From: Thiohalophilus thiocyanatoxydans
GTDB lineage: Bacteria > Pseudomonadota > Gammaproteobacteria > UBA6429 > Thiohalophilaceae
DNA: 64,000 bases
Assembly (NCBI RefSeq): GCF_004366735.1
Contig: NZ_SOQX01000010.1
Coordinates: 1-64,000 of the forward strand
Direction: 5' to 3'
Shown: piece by piece, positions 1 to 8,272 of the stretch
How positions within the stretch are numbered: the stretch's first letter is position 1
How the letters are laid out: every line of letters starts with the position of its first letter
Notes under the pieces: model-generated
Seen by the model: only the letters and a program-made list of their open reading frames with translations
What the model was told of the DNA's origin: nothing
Database searches by the model: none
Position numbers and translations under genes: made by a program

Positions 1-12
1 ATGGGTGTTCAT
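1..12 (-). CDS. 5' end of a gene running off the left edge
   Basis: On the minus strand a perfect AGGAGG (18-23) lies 5 nt before an ATG at 10-12, followed by codons for M-N-T-H before the window ends. The product cannot be identified. It lies downstream of, and in the same direction as, the btuF-like gene, so another cobalamin or transport gene is possible, but that is inference from position only. Confidence 0.5.
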
Positions 13-76
13 CCGGGCCTCCTGGCGGTTGGTTTGGGTTTGCACCGCCAATTGTCCGGGTAGGTGCCGGATGAAC
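7..76 (-). promoter_or_regulatory. structured leader that can pair with the start codon of the left-edge gene
   Basis: In minus-strand RNA the 10-mer GTTCATCCGG (67-76) is perfectly complementary to CCGGATGAAC (7-16), which contains the ATG. Between them a second stem pairs TGGCGGT (44-50) with ACCGCCA (23-29), ending against the Shine-Dalgarno. This could gate translation. It does not match the cobalamin riboswitch boxes I know, so the ligand or trigger is unknown. Confidence 0.4.
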
Positions 77-109
77 AACCTACTGAGAGATCACAGCTAG
101 CAACCAGGT

Positions 110-190
110 GTAGGTCAGGTTGCGCGCAGCGCTACCTGACATTCTTCGTATCGGCAGGGATGTCACGCAGGCTAACACCAGCGAGACCTG
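110..190. repeat. REP/BIME family 1, copy A
   Basis: About 80 bp made of two inverted hairpins. The left one begins GTAGGTCAGG and closes with CCTGAC. The right one contains GTCACGCAGGC and a degenerate closing arm GAGACCTGC. The GTAG tetranucleotide next to a palindrome is the hallmark of REP sequences linked to RAYT transposases. Related copies lie at 4717, 6389 and 57939. Confidence 0.75.
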
Positions 191-292
191 CAGAATTCGT
201 TATTTAGATTCCGACGAGAAAGGATTTGTTCAGAGCTTCCCGGGTTTCCGGAACGGGCAAATCAGGGCTTTCTGGGGGAAGAAGTCTCGAGG

Positions 293-1168
293 TCAGCGCG
301 AGCGGACCTGCTCCAGTTGCCGGCACAGGGTCTCGGCCCCCTGCAGGATACGCACGGTGTGGCGTTGCAGATGATCGGGGTTGATCATAAAAAGATGATC
401 GTGACGTACCGCCGGCATCTGTTGCCAGCGCCGCCAGCGCTCGAGCCATTCGGCATGTTGCTCGCCCATGCCACCGATAACAATGGCCTGTGGGGCTCTT
501 GCGATCACCGCTTCTTCTGAAATTTGCGGCGTCAGGCTGGTCGTCTTGCCGAATACGTTACGCCCGCCGCACAGACGGATCACATCCCCGATCAAATGTT
601 CGTTGTTGACCGTCATCAACGGCCGATCCCAGATCTGATAAAAAACATCGACCGGCTGTCGTTCGCTGAACCGCTCCAGCCGTTTCAGCTTTTCCTTGAA
701 ATCGGCGATCACCGTCTCGGCTTGCTGCTCCGTACCGGTCAACACCGCCAGACGACGCAAGGTCTCGGGAATATCCATCAGCCGGCGGGGCTCATTGATG
801 AACAGCGGCAGATCGAAGCGCCGCAGTTTTTCCAGATCGGCCGGGTTGTTGCCGCTTTCCCAGCCGACCACCAGATCGGGCTTGAGGGTTACAATCCGCT
901 CCAGATCCAGCGCGTTATATCCCCCGACCCGCGGAATCGATTCGGCCGCCTCGGGATAATCACTGTAATTGACCGCCCCCACCAGCCGCTCGCCGGCACC
1001 GATGCTGAACAGCAGTTCGGTCACATGCGGGGCCAGGCTGACGATGCGCTGCGCCGGCTGTTCCAGCCGGACCTGCTGGCCGGTGTAGTCGGTGACACTG
1101 CGTGTCCCGGCGCTCACGAACCCGACGAGCAAACAGAGCCCTATGATGGCGATCAGACGAGATTTCAT
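293..1168 (-). CDS. btuF: BtuF-like periplasmic cobalamin-binding protein
   Basis: A 291-residue helical-backbone (Peripla_BP_2) solute-binding protein that would capture corrinoids in the periplasm for a BtuCD-type ABC importer. The start MKSRLIAIIG gives a signal peptide ending near VSA (residue ~20); the frame stays open further upstream but overlaps cobD. The motif SLAPHVTELLFSIGAG and the central lobe KPDLVVGWESG fit the family. Its ATG overlaps the cobD stop as ATGA, so the two are translationally coupled. Cobalamin specificity is inferred from the cobD-cbiB context; siderophore-binding relatives look similar. No btuC or btuD is seen here. Confidence 0.8.
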   Translation of the reverse strand: MKSRLIAIIGLCLLVGFVSAGTRSVTDYTGQQVRLEQPAQRIVSLAPHVTELLFSIGAGERLVGAVNYSDYPEAAESIPRVGGYNALDLERIVTLKPDLVVGWESGNNPADLEKLRRFDLPLFINEPRRLMDIPETLRRLAVLTGTEQQAETVIADFKEKLKRLERFSERQPVDVFYQIWDRPLMTVNNEHLIGDVIRLCGGRNVFGKTTSLTPQISEEAVIARAPQAIVIGGMGEQHAEWLERWRRWQQMPAVRHDHLFMINPDHLQRHTVRILQGAETLCRQLEQVRSR

Positions 1169-2196
1169 GCATGTACCACCTGGTTGGGTTTCGATTGAGG
1201 CAGCTGCGCCAGCGCGCTTTCCAGTCGCTGCCATTCGCTCTCCGCACCCGGCAATCCCAGGCGCAGCCCGGGGCCGCCGGCGGCCGGGTCAAAATAGCGG
1301 CTCCAGATACCCTGATGGGCCAGCTGTTCATGCAACGTGTAAGCGTCCGACGTCGGCAACCAGACAAACAGCGGCGAACGATCGCCGACCGGCAGGCCGT
1401 ATTCGGTGAGTAATTGCGCCAGCCGTTCGCTGGCCCGGGGCAATTGCTCACGCATCCGCTGTTGCCAGTTTCTGTCCTGCAGTGCCGTCTGCATGATAAA
1501 GCGCGCCGGGCCGGCGACGGCCCAGGGGCCCAGTCGCTCGTCCAGCGCCGCCAGCAGCCCGACCTCGGCCAGTACAAAACCGCCGCGCAGCCCCGGCAGG
1601 CCGAAGAACTTGCCGATGGAGCGCAGGACGATTAACCCGGGTAAATGACTATAAGCGGCCAGGCTCTGCTCGGGGGTACAGTCGATAAAGGCCTCGTCCA
1701 CCACCAGCCAGCCGCCCCGGGCCTGCAGACGCCGGTGCCACTCAAGCAGTTGCGCCGGAGCAAAACGGTGGCCGGTCGGATTGTTGGGATTGACCACCAC
1801 CAGCACATCCAGTGTGTCGATCTGGGTGTCGAGCCGGGACTCGATCGTATCGGGATGCAGAGCCACCCGTGTATGGCCGGCCTGTTCCCAGCGATAGCCG
1901 TGTTCATTGTAGCTCGGCGCGAGCACGCCGACGCGACCGGGCGCACGCAGGCCCGGCAACAGCTGTATGGCCTGCTGCGAGCCGGCCACCGGTAGGGCAA
2001 CGGGCGCGCCGTAATACTCGAGCGCGGCGTCGATCAGCCCGTCGCTCTGCTGGGGCAACTGCTGCCAGACCCGGGGCGGCAGCGCCGGCACGGGATACGC
2101 CCCGGGGTTGATCCCGGTGGACAGATCCAGCCACTGCTCCGGCGCCCGCCCGTAACGGCGCGCCGCCTCCAGCAAATTACCCCCATGTTGTGGCAA
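1165..2196 (-). CDS. cobD: threonine-phosphate decarboxylase CobD
   Basis: A 343-residue fold-type I PLP enzyme that makes (R)-1-aminopropan-2-yl phosphate, the linker joined to adenosylcobyric acid. Visible features are the N-terminal HGGNL, the NPNNPTG motif near residue 140, the aspartate of VVDEAFID, and the PLP lysine in RSIGKFFGLPGLRGG. Length is normal for the family. It overlaps cbiB by 20 bp upstream and btuF by 4 bp downstream, giving cbiB-cobD-btuF. A histidinol-phosphate aminotransferase role is unlikely in this context. Confidence 0.92.
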   Translation of the reverse strand: MPQHGGNLLEAARRYGRAPEQWLDLSTGINPGAYPVPALPPRVWQQLPQQSDGLIDAALEYYGAPVALPVAGSQQAIQLLPGLRAPGRVGVLAPSYNEHGYRWEQAGHTRVALHPDTIESRLDTQIDTLDVLVVVNPNNPTGHRFAPAQLLEWHRRLQARGGWLVVDEAFIDCTPEQSLAAYSHLPGLIVLRSIGKFFGLPGLRGGFVLAEVGLLAALDERLGPWAVAGPARFIMQTALQDRNWQQRMREQLPRASERLAQLLTEYGLPVGDRSPLFVWLPTSDAYTLHEQLAHQGIWSRYFDPAAGGPGLRLGLPGAESEWQRLESALAQLPQSKPNQVVHA

Positions 2197-3115
2197 ACAG
2201 CCCTCCTCCGATCGCGATGATCACCAGCCATAAAATCAGCGTGTATTGTACGAGACGCACCGCCCGGGCGATATCACCCACCCGGGCAGAAGGGCCGGCG
2301 CCCAGCGGCGGCCGCTCGCGCAGCGCGCCATGATACTGCACCGCCCCGCCCAGGGTCCGGTTCAGTGCCCCGGCACCGCTGGCCATCACCACCCCGGGAT
2401 TGATGCCCCCCCAGTGCCGCGCCTGTGCCCGCCAGCAGCGCAGGGCCTGGCGGGTGTGGCCCAGCAGGGCGTAACCGAGCGCGGTCAGCCGGGCCGGGAT
2501 CCAGTTCAGGAGATCGTCCAGGCGCGCCGCCAGCGTGCCGAAGTCCCGGTAGCGGTCGTTGCGATAGCCCCACATCGCATCCAGGGTATTGGCCAGCCGA
2601 AACAGCACCACCCCCGGCGCGCCGAGCAGCAGGAACCAGAACAGGGTGGCGAACACGGCGTCGTTGCCGTTCTCCAGCACCGACTCCAGCGTGGCGGTGC
2701 TGATCTGGGAAGGCGTCAGGGAGTCGGTATCGCGACTGACCATCATCGCCACGGCGTGGCGCGCACCGTCCAGATCATTTTGTTCCAGCTTGCCAGCCAC
2801 TCGAAGCGCGTGGTGTGCCAGCGAACGGGCCCCCAGGGCCAGATAGAGCAACAGCACCTCGATCGCCGCCGCGCCCCACGGCGGCAGGATCGCCACCAGC
2901 CAGGCCGTCAGCGCCACCGGCGGGGCCACCAGCAGCAGCCAGCCGAGCGCGCCGCGCCAGCGCCGTCGCCCGTCACGCAACGAGGGCGGCCCGTAAAGCC
3001 GGGGCTCCAGCCACAGGACCAGTCGGCCAAAACCGGCCAGCGGATGATAACGGCGGGGATCGCCCAGTAACTGGTCCAGCACCACCGCCGCCAGCATGAT
3101 CGCCACGCTCAACAT
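2177..3115 (-). CDS. cbiB: adenosylcobinamide-phosphate synthase CbiB
   Basis: A 312-residue integral membrane enzyme that condenses adenosylcobyric acid with aminopropanol phosphate. The N-terminus carries the typical [14 protein letters not shown], then [10 protein letters not shown] and several hydrophobic helices. The central [18 protein letters not shown] and the block [15 protein letters not shown] are family signatures. It is the first gene of cbiB-cobD-btuF and is divergent from cobQ, with 65 bp between start codons. The homologous block WIPARLTVLCYALAG occurs in AmpE at 8.3-9.1 kb. Confidence 0.92.
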   Translation of the reverse strand: MLSVAIMLAAVVLDQLLGDPRRYHPLAGFGRLVLWLEPRLYGPPSLRDGRRRWRGALGWLLLVAPPVALTAWLVAILPPWGAAAIEVLLLYLALGARSLAHHALRVAGKLEQNDLDGARHAVAMMVSRDTDSLTPSQISTATLESVLENGNDAVFATLFWFLLLGAPGVVLFRLANTLDAMWGYRNDRYRDFGTLAARLDDLLNWIPARLTALGYALLGHTRQALRCWRAQARHWGGINPGVVMASGAGALNRTLGGAVQYHGALRERPPLGAGPSARVGDIARAVRLVQYTLILWLVIIAIGGGLFATTWG

Positions 3116-3180
3116 GCGCGGATTGGGGCCACGGCGCGGGGGCGTTCTGTATTAAAATGGCCAGTTCGTTTCACGGGATA

Positions 3181-4656
3181 ATGGATGCTGTTTTGAAAAC
3201 CTGTCGCGCCCTGATGATCCAGGGCACTACCTCCGATGCCGGCAAAAGCATCATGGTCACCGGCCTGTGCCGGCTGTTTGCCAATCGCGGGCAACGTGTC
3301 GCCCCCTTCAAGCCGCAGAACATGGCGCTCAACAGCGCGGTGTCGGCGGACGGCGGCGAGATCGGCCGGGCCCAGGCGGTCCAGGCCCGGGCCGCGCGGC
3401 TGGCCCCGCACACGGATATGAATCCGGTGCTGATCAAGCCCGCCAGCGACACCGGCGCGCAGATCATCATCCAGGGCCGAGCGTTGCAAAATATGGACGC
3501 GGTAGAATACCACCAATACAAACAGACCGCGAAAACCGCGGTGCTGAACTCCTGGCAACGGCTGACGGATCAATATGAACTGCTGCTGGTCGAAGGTGCC
3601 GGCAGCCCCGCCGAAATCAACCTGCGCGAACATGACATCGCCAACATGGGCTTCGCCGAGGCGGTGGACTGCCCGGTGCTCCTGGTGGCTGACATCGATC
3701 GCGGCGGCGTCTTCGCCCAGCTGGTCGGCACCGTGCAACTGCTCAGCCCCTCGGAACGCGAGCGGATCAAGGGCTTTATCATCAACCGCTTCCGCGGTGA
3801 CGTCAGCCTGCTGCAACCAGGCCTCGACTGGCTGGAACGGGAAACCGGCATCCCGGTGCTGGGCGTGATTCCTTATCTGCCCCATCTGCAGATCGACGCC
3901 GAGGACAGCCTGAACCGGGAACAGCAGTGCGACACAGACCGTCCGTTTGATGTCATCGTCCCGTTGCTGCCGCGGATCAGCAACCACACCGACTTCAATC
4001 CCCTGCGCGTGGACCCGCGTATCAACTTTCGCTATATCGGCACCAGTGATCCGATTCCGCCGGCGGATCTGATCCTGCTGCCGGGCAGTAAAAACGTGCG
4101 CGCCGATCGCCAGTGGCTGAGCGATCACGGCTGGGACGCGGCCATCGCCCGCCATCTGCGTTACGGCGGCAAGCTGATCGGCATCTGCGGCGGTTTCCAG
4201 ATGCTGGGCGAACAGCTGCACGATCCGCAGGGGCTGGAAGGCCCGCCCGGCTCCACGGCCGGCCTCGGCTATCTGCCAATGGAAACCACCCTGGAGCCGG
4301 CCAAACAACTGCACAACGTGAACGGCCGATTAACGATCGCCGATGCGCCGGTCAGCGGCTACGAGATCCATATGGGCCACACCCACGGCCCCGCCTGTGA
4401 CTCCCCCGCCGTCATCCTCGACGATCGCCACGACGGGGCTATCTCAAACGATAACAACGTCATGGGCACCTATTTACACGGCCTGTTCGACGACCCGCAG
4501 GCCTGCCAGGCGCTGCTGGAATGGGCGGGACTTGCCCGGCAATCGGAACAGCCGGACTATCAACAACTTCAGGAAGTCGACATCGACCGGCTGGCCGCCA
4601 CGCTGGAACAGCATCTGGACATGCCGAAGCTTTTGACCATCATCGAAAGGGGATGA
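3181..4656 (+). CDS. cobQ: cobyric acid synthase CobQ
   Basis: A glutamine-dependent amidotransferase of 491 residues that amidates carboxylates of the corrin ring. The N-terminal P-loop is GTTSDAGKS (about 15-23). The C-terminal class I glutaminase domain has the nucleophile Cys336 in [10 protein letters not shown] and His433 in YLHGLFDD. I chose the ATG at 3181 because the following segment matches the family N-terminus; an in-frame ATG at 3157 would add eight residues. The stop codon opens a heptad array. Confidence 0.93.
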   Translation: MDAVLKTCRALMIQGTTSDAGKSIMVTGLCRLFANRGQRVAPFKPQNMALNSAVSADGGEIGRAQAVQARAARLAPHTDMNPVLIKPASDTGAQIIIQGRALQNMDAVEYHQYKQTAKTAVLNSWQRLTDQYELLLVEGAGSPAEINLREHDIANMGFAEAVDCPVLLVADIDRGGVFAQLVGTVQLLSPSERERIKGFIINRFRGDVSLLQPGLDWLERETGIPVLGVIPYLPHLQIDAEDSLNREQQCDTDRPFDVIVPLLPRISNHTDFNPLRVDPRINFRYIGTSDPIPPADLILLPGSKNVRADRQWLSDHGWDAAIARHLRYGGKLIGICGGFQMLGEQLHDPQGLEGPPGSTAGLGYLPMETTLEPAKQLHNVNGRLTIADAPVSGYEIHMGHTHGPACDSPAVILDDRHDGAISNDNNVMGTYLHGLFDDPQACQALLEWAGLARQSEQPDYQQLQEVDIDRLAATLEQHLDMPKLLTIIERG

Positions 4657-4717
4657 GTGCTGAGTTCTGAGTTCTAAGTCCTAAGTCTTAAGTCCTGAAT
4701 CCTGAGTATCAGTCCTG
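4655..4717 (+). repeat. heptad array at the cobQ stop codon
   Basis: Eight successive 7-bp units starting in the cobQ stop codon read GAGTGCT, GAGTTCT (twice), AAGTCCT, AAGTCTT, AAGTCCT, GAATCCT, GAGTATC, then a slipped AGTCCTG. Consensus is RAGTNCT. A TGA or TAA spans nearly every junction, so all three frames are stopped. It runs directly into REP copy B. Confidence 0.85.
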
Positions 4718-4794
4718 TAGGTCAGGTTGCGCGGCGCGCTACCTGACATCTCCGTTAGAGAGGCGTCACGCAGGCTATCGCCAGCGTGACCTAC
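4717..4794. repeat. REP/BIME family 1, copy B
   Basis: This 78-bp element begins GTAGGTCAGGTTGCGC and ends GCGTGACCTAC. It contains one hairpin GTCAGG...CCTGAC and one GTCACGC...GCGTGAC in inverted orientation, each with an outward GTAG. It sits between the heptad arrays of convergent cobQ and cobS. Confidence 0.85.
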
Positions 4795-4807
4795 ATGGCT
4801 TTTACTG

Positions 4808-4867
4808 CCAACTGCCAACTCATCTCAGAACTAAGAACTAAGAACTAAGAACTAAGTACTAAGTACT
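4808..4867 (-). repeat. heptad array at the cobS stop codon
   Basis: On the minus strand the units are AGTACTT (2), AGTTCTT (3), AGTTCTG, AGATGAG, TTGGCAG (2). The first units encode the last CobS residues (V-L-S-T) and supply its TAG; later units repeat TAG in the other frames. The final TTGGCAG unit is the same heptamer used after ispH and pilE. Confidence 0.82.
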
Positions 4868-5610
4868 ATCAGGCATAGCAACACCGCTTCGGTGATTTCG
4901 ATCAGGGCGCCGGCGGTGTCGCCGGTGGTGCCGCCGAGACGTTGTTGCATGATCGCACGCAGTACGACAAATACCAGTCCCATCGCCACAATCAACATCC
5001 AGCCTGATTCGATCAGCGTGATAACGGCAACGGCGATCAACAGCAACCACGCCCAGGCCGTCTTGCGTGGCAGGTGTTCGGTGGCCGACGCGCCCATGCC
5101 GCCGGGGCGCACATAGGCGGTGGTCAGAAACAGCAACACCACCTGCAAGCGCGCCAGCACCGGAATTACCAGCAAGGCGGGCCAGAGCGTCCAGCTCAGC
5201 TCACTCAGCGCGGCGAACTTGAGCAGCAGGATCACCATGATTGCGGTCACGCCGGCCGGCCCGGCGTAAGAGTCTTTCATGATCGCCAGGGTGCGTTCCC
5301 GATCGCCGAAGCCGCCCAGCCAGGCATCGGCGCTGTCGGCCAGGCCGTCGAGATGCAGGGCACCGGTGACGATCACCCAGCCGGTGAGCAATAACCCGGC
5401 GTGCAAAAGCGACGCCTCGCTTTGCCACACCGGTTGCAACAGGCCGAGCAATAACACCAGCAAGGCACCGATCAGCACGCCCACCACGGGATAGAAGAGC
5501 ACCGCATAACCGGCCACCTTCGCCTGGCGATCCGGATCATGGCCGGGGATCGACAGCGGAATACGGGTCAGCAACTGCAGTGCCGTGACAAAAGCCTGCA
5601 GAAGCATCAT
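4852..5610 (-). CDS. cobS: adenosylcobinamide-GDP ribazoletransferase CobS
   Basis: A 252-residue membrane enzyme that joins AdoCbi-GDP and alpha-ribazole(-phosphate), closing the nucleotide loop of cobalamin. The metal-binding signature GALHLDGLADSADAW is near residue 85 and GGTTGDTAGA near 225; about six hydrophobic helices are visible. The start overlaps the cobC stop by 4 bp, so cobC-cobS are coupled. The last residues are encoded inside a heptad repeat array, so the extreme C-terminus is repeat-derived. Confidence 0.93.
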   Translation of the reverse strand: MMLLQAFVTALQLLTRIPLSIPGHDPDRQAKVAGYAVLFYPVVGVLIGALLVLLLGLLQPVWQSEASLLHAGLLLTGWVIVTGALHLDGLADSADAWLGGFGDRERTLAIMKDSYAGPAGVTAIMVILLLKFAALSELSWTLWPALLVIPVLARLQVVLLFLTTAYVRPGGMGASATEHLPRKTAWAWLLLIAVAVITLIESGWMLIVAMGLVFVVLRAIMQQRLGGTTGDTAGALIEITEAVLLCLIVLST

Positions 5611-6239
5611 GCCGGTTGACCGCCGTGAAAGATGAGTCGCGGCAGTTGCTGGCCTTCATACACTTCGACTTCGATGCGGGTAAAGCCGGCCAGCTCCACT
5701 CGCAGGCGAAACATGTTCTCCAGCGGCATGGCCAGCACGTGGCGAACGATCATGCGGATCATCCCCGCATGGCCCACCACCAGCAGATGTTCACCGGCGT
5801 GTTGCTGTAACAGATCGTCCCAGGCAGCGATCACCCGCTGCTCGAACTCGTGCAGGGTTTCCGCACCCGGCGGCGTGTTGTTGAGCGGATCGGACCAGAA
5901 ACGAAACAACCGTTGCTGATCCTCGGCCATCAGCTCTTCAGCGGTGCGTCCTTCCCACTCGCCAAAACCGATCTCCATCAATCGCGGTTCCGCCGCAACC
6001 GGCAGGCCGTGACGCTCGGCCAGTTCACGGGCGAAATCCTGGCAGCGACACAAACTGGACGTCACGATCCGATCCCAGGGACAGTGATCCGCCACCGCCT
6101 CGCGCATCTGCCGCCAGCCCAGCTCGCTCAACGGATCATCGATCTGGCCGCGGTACTTCTTGCCGCCCACCGGTTCACCGTGGCGCAGCAGGTCAATGGT
6201 TGTGGTTACATTCTGTTGAGCCATGGGTTTGTTCATCAC
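5607..6239 (-). CDS. cobC: alpha-ribazole phosphatase CobC (histidine phosphatase family)
   Basis: A 210-residue histidine phosphatase expected to dephosphorylate alpha-ribazole phosphate or adenosylcobalamin phosphate. The phospho-acceptor His is in LLRHGEP (about 18-24); GFGEWEGRTAEEL and VVGHAGMIRM carry other catalytic residues. The frame opens with GTG (6239), then ATG at 6236 and 6224; the last gives MAQQNVTTTIDLLRHG and may be the true start. The region around the start is duplicated about 257 bp upstream (6479-6532). Assignment over a generic phosphoglycerate mutase rests on coupling to cobS. Confidence 0.85.
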   Translation of the reverse strand: MMNKPMAQQNVTTTIDLLRHGEPVGGKKYRGQIDDPLSELGWRQMREAVADHCPWDRIVTSSLCRCQDFARELAERHGLPVAAEPRLMEIGFGEWEGRTAEELMAEDQQRLFRFWSDPLNNTPPGAETLHEFEQRVIAAWDDLLQQHAGEHLLVVGHAGMIRMIVRHVLAMPLENMFRLRVELAGFTRIEVEVYEGQQLPRLIFHGGQPA

Positions 6240-6376
6240 TGTGACACGGATTCTACATCCTGACTATGAACGCGGAGTTCGCGGAGTCGCAGAGTCGCGG
6301 AGAAAAATAAACAACCATATTCTATAAATCCCGTGTCTCCGCGCCTTTGCGTCCTTCGCGTTGGTTTCCAGCAGAC
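6222..6376. repeat. duplicated leader plus CGCGGAG-type dispersed element, copy 1
   Basis: The segment from the cobC start region (CATGGGTTTGTTCATC) continues into CGCGGAG/CGCAGAG repeats, a central AT-rich spacer and the opposing arm CTCCGCGCCTTTGCGTCC. A diverged second copy starts at 6479, with roughly 80% identity over the first 55 bp. Confidence 0.65.
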
Positions 6377-6388
6377 CAGACAAAAACG

Positions 6389-6467
6389 CAGGTTACGCTG
6401 GCGGCAGCCTGCGTGACACCCGGCTAATCGAAGGGTGTCAGGTAGCGCGCTGCGCAACCTGACCTAC
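6389..6467. repeat. REP/BIME family 1, copy C
   Basis: This copy reads ACGCTGGCGGCAGCCTGCGTGAC then GTGTCAGGTAGC and GCGCAACCTGACCTAC. Its left GTAGGTCA arm is degenerate (GCAGGTTA) and its right GTAG arm intact. It lies between the two CGCAGAG-type elements upstream of cobC, in a 434-bp stretch (6240-6673) with no gene. Confidence 0.8.
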
Positions 6468-6478
6468 CGTACTGTCGA

Positions 6479-6652
6479 GTCATGGGCTTGTTCATTACCG
6501 TGACACATATTCTTCATTCCGATTATAAACGCAGAGGACGCCGAGGCGTTTATGCCCGTTGTTTGGGTGCAGAGACGCGGAGAAAACAACAATCTTATTT
6601 TAAAATCTCTGCGCCTCCGCGCCTTTGCGTCCTCCGCGTTAATTCCCAGAAG
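6479..6652. repeat. duplicated leader plus CGCAGAG-type dispersed element, copy 2
   Basis: Second copy of the cobC leader (CATGGGCTTGTTCATTAC) followed by CGCAGAGGACGCCGAGG, a 29-bp core (6546-6574, TTTATGCCCGTTGTTTGGG inside it), and the opposing arm CTCCGCGCCTTTGCGTCC. The core recurs at 41064-41092 and, inverted, at 45741-45769. No open frame is credible here. Confidence 0.65.
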
Positions 6653-6673
6653 ATTAAAGATGAGGCACGATAG

Positions 6674-7738
6674 TCACTCATCCCCCGCTCCTTTGTTTGA
6701 AACCGCCGCCTCTTCGAAGGTCGCCATGCCGTTATGCAGGGCGCAGGCATGACGTAACAGGGATAAGGCCACGGCCGCGCCACTGCCCTCGCCCAGACGC
6801 ATGCCAAGATCGAGTAGCGGCTTCGCCTCCAGGGCCTCCAGGATCGCCCGATGACCCGGCTCGGCGGAGCGGTGACTGTAGATAAACCATTGTTTGCTGC
6901 CCGGCAGCAACCGCTCGGCGATCAGCGCGGCGACGCTGCAGATAAAGCCGTCCACCAGTACCGGCAGGCCGCACTGGGCGGCGTGGATAAACGCGCCGCT
7001 CAGGGCCGCGATCTCAAAGCCGCCGAAATGGCGCAATACCTCCAGCGGCTGATCGGCCGACACCGCATGGCGGGCGATGGCCGCGTCGATCACCGCCGCC
7101 TTGTGCCGGACGCCGCTATCATCCAGCCCGGTGCCCGGTCCGACCAGTTGCCGGGCCGGTTGCTGCAACAACACACAGCCCAGTGCGGCGGCCGAGGTGG
7201 TGTTGGCGATACCCATCTCGCCACCGATATATAACTGACTTCCCGCATCCTGTGCCCGTTGTACCGAATCGCGGCCCGCCGCCAGCGCCTGCTCGGCCTG
7301 TTCGGGCGTCATGGCCGGTTGCTGGCTGAAGTCGGCCGTGCCTTCACCGATGCGTTGCTCGACCACCCCCGGCAGTTCGCCGGGATCGTGCGCGGTGCCA
7401 ACATTGACCACTTCCAGCCGGGCGTGCTGTTCTGCCGCCAGCACGCTGATGGCGGCACCGCCGCGGGCAAAGTTGCGCACCATCTCGGTGGTGACAATTT
7501 GCGGAAAGGCGGACACGCCCTGATGGGCAATGCCGTGATCCGCGGCGAACACTGCGATCCAGCATTGTTCGATAACGGGCGAAACATTCGCCTGCAGACC
7601 CGCCAGTTGAATAGCCAGCGATTCCAGCTGGCCCAGCGAACCGGGCGGCTTGGTCAATTGGCCCTGGCGCTGTTGCGCGGCCTGTTGCGCGTCGGCATCG
7701 ATCGCTTTGACAGGCTGTTGCAGCCAGTACGGCGTCAT
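6674..7738 (-). CDS. cobT: nicotinate-nucleotide-dimethylbenzimidazole phosphoribosyltransferase CobT
   Basis: A 354-residue enzyme that makes alpha-ribazole-5'-phosphate from NaMN and a lower-ligand base. Family motifs include TKPPGSLGQLE (about 29-39), FAADHGIAHQGVSAFPQ, GEMGIANTTSAAAL, and the catalytic Glu in LGMRLGEGSGAA. It starts 3 bp after the cobU stop. The C-terminus ends G-A-G-D-E, encoded by a degenerate heptad array resembling the tails of Lpd and ThiO, so the last residues are probably not functional. Confidence 0.95.
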   Translation of the reverse strand: MTPYWLQQPVKAIDADAQQAAQQRQGQLTKPPGSLGQLESLAIQLAGLQANVSPVIEQCWIAVFAADHGIAHQGVSAFPQIVTTEMVRNFARGGAAISVLAAEQHARLEVVNVGTAHDPGELPGVVEQRIGEGTADFSQQPAMTPEQAEQALAAGRDSVQRAQDAGSQLYIGGEMGIANTTSAAALGCVLLQQPARQLVGPGTGLDDSGVRHKAAVIDAAIARHAVSADQPLEVLRHFGGFEIAALSGAFIHAAQCGLPVLVDGFICSVAALIAERLLPGSKQWFIYSHRSAEPGHRAILEALEAKPLLDLGMRLGEGSGAAVALSLLRHACALHNGMATFEEAAVSNKGAGDE

Positions 7739-7741
7739 GAT

Positions 7742-8254
7742 TTATCCTTTGAGTGTTTGCGGCAGTCCCGCGGTGATCATCGTGACCCGATCACACGCCC
7801 GGGCGAGACGCTGATGCAGGCGGCCGGTTTCATCGGCGAAGCGGCGGGAAAGCGGATCGGCGGGAATGATGCCCTGCCCCACTTCGTTGCTGACCAACAA
7901 CAGATCGGCCTGCAATAACGGCAGGCAGGCCAGCAGGTTGTCCTGTTCCTGTTCTAATCTATGCGAATCTTCCTCGAGCAACAGATTGGTCAGCCACAGG
8001 GTCAGACAATCGACCAGCACGATCGCCCCGGGATCATCACTCTGCTGCAGGGCTGCGCTCAGCGCCAGCGGCTCTTCAATCACCTGCCAGTGGGCGGGGC
8101 GCTCCTGTTGATGGCGACGAATGCGCTCAAGCATCTCTTCATCGCCGGCCGTGGCGGTGGCGATCAGGGTGACGGGCTTGTCGCTCTCCTGCGCCAGTTG
8201 CTGGGCATGGCGGCTTTTACCGGAGCGGACTCCGCCGAGGATCAATTGCTGCAT
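7742..8254 (-). CDS. cobU: bifunctional adenosylcobinamide kinase/guanylyltransferase CobU
   Basis: A 170-residue enzyme that phosphorylates adenosylcobinamide and transfers GMP to give AdoCbi-GDP, the CobS substrate. The P-loop GGVRSGKS is at residues 7-14, followed by the family segments ATATAGDEEM, RIRRHQQERP, VDCLTLWLTNLL and LVSNEVGQGIIP. It lies 18 bp downstream of ampE and 3 bp upstream of cobT, so it is probably carried on an ampD-ampE-cobU-cobT transcript. Confidence 0.95.
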   Translation of the reverse strand: MQQLILGGVRSGKSRHAQQLAQESDKPVTLIATATAGDEEMLERIRRHQQERPAHWQVIEEPLALSAALQQSDDPGAIVLVDCLTLWLTNLLLEEDSHRLEQEQDNLLACLPLLQADLLLVSNEVGQGIIPADPLSRRFADETGRLHQRLARACDRVTMITAGLPQTLKG

Positions 8255-8272
8255 GGTGGTTAAAGACGGGTA

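Noticed and set aside
172-191. AGACCTGC resembling the B12-box of a cobalamin riboswitch
   Set aside because: It is on the plus strand, away from any plus-strand cobalamin gene, and belongs to REP copy A; no other riboswitch box accompanies it.
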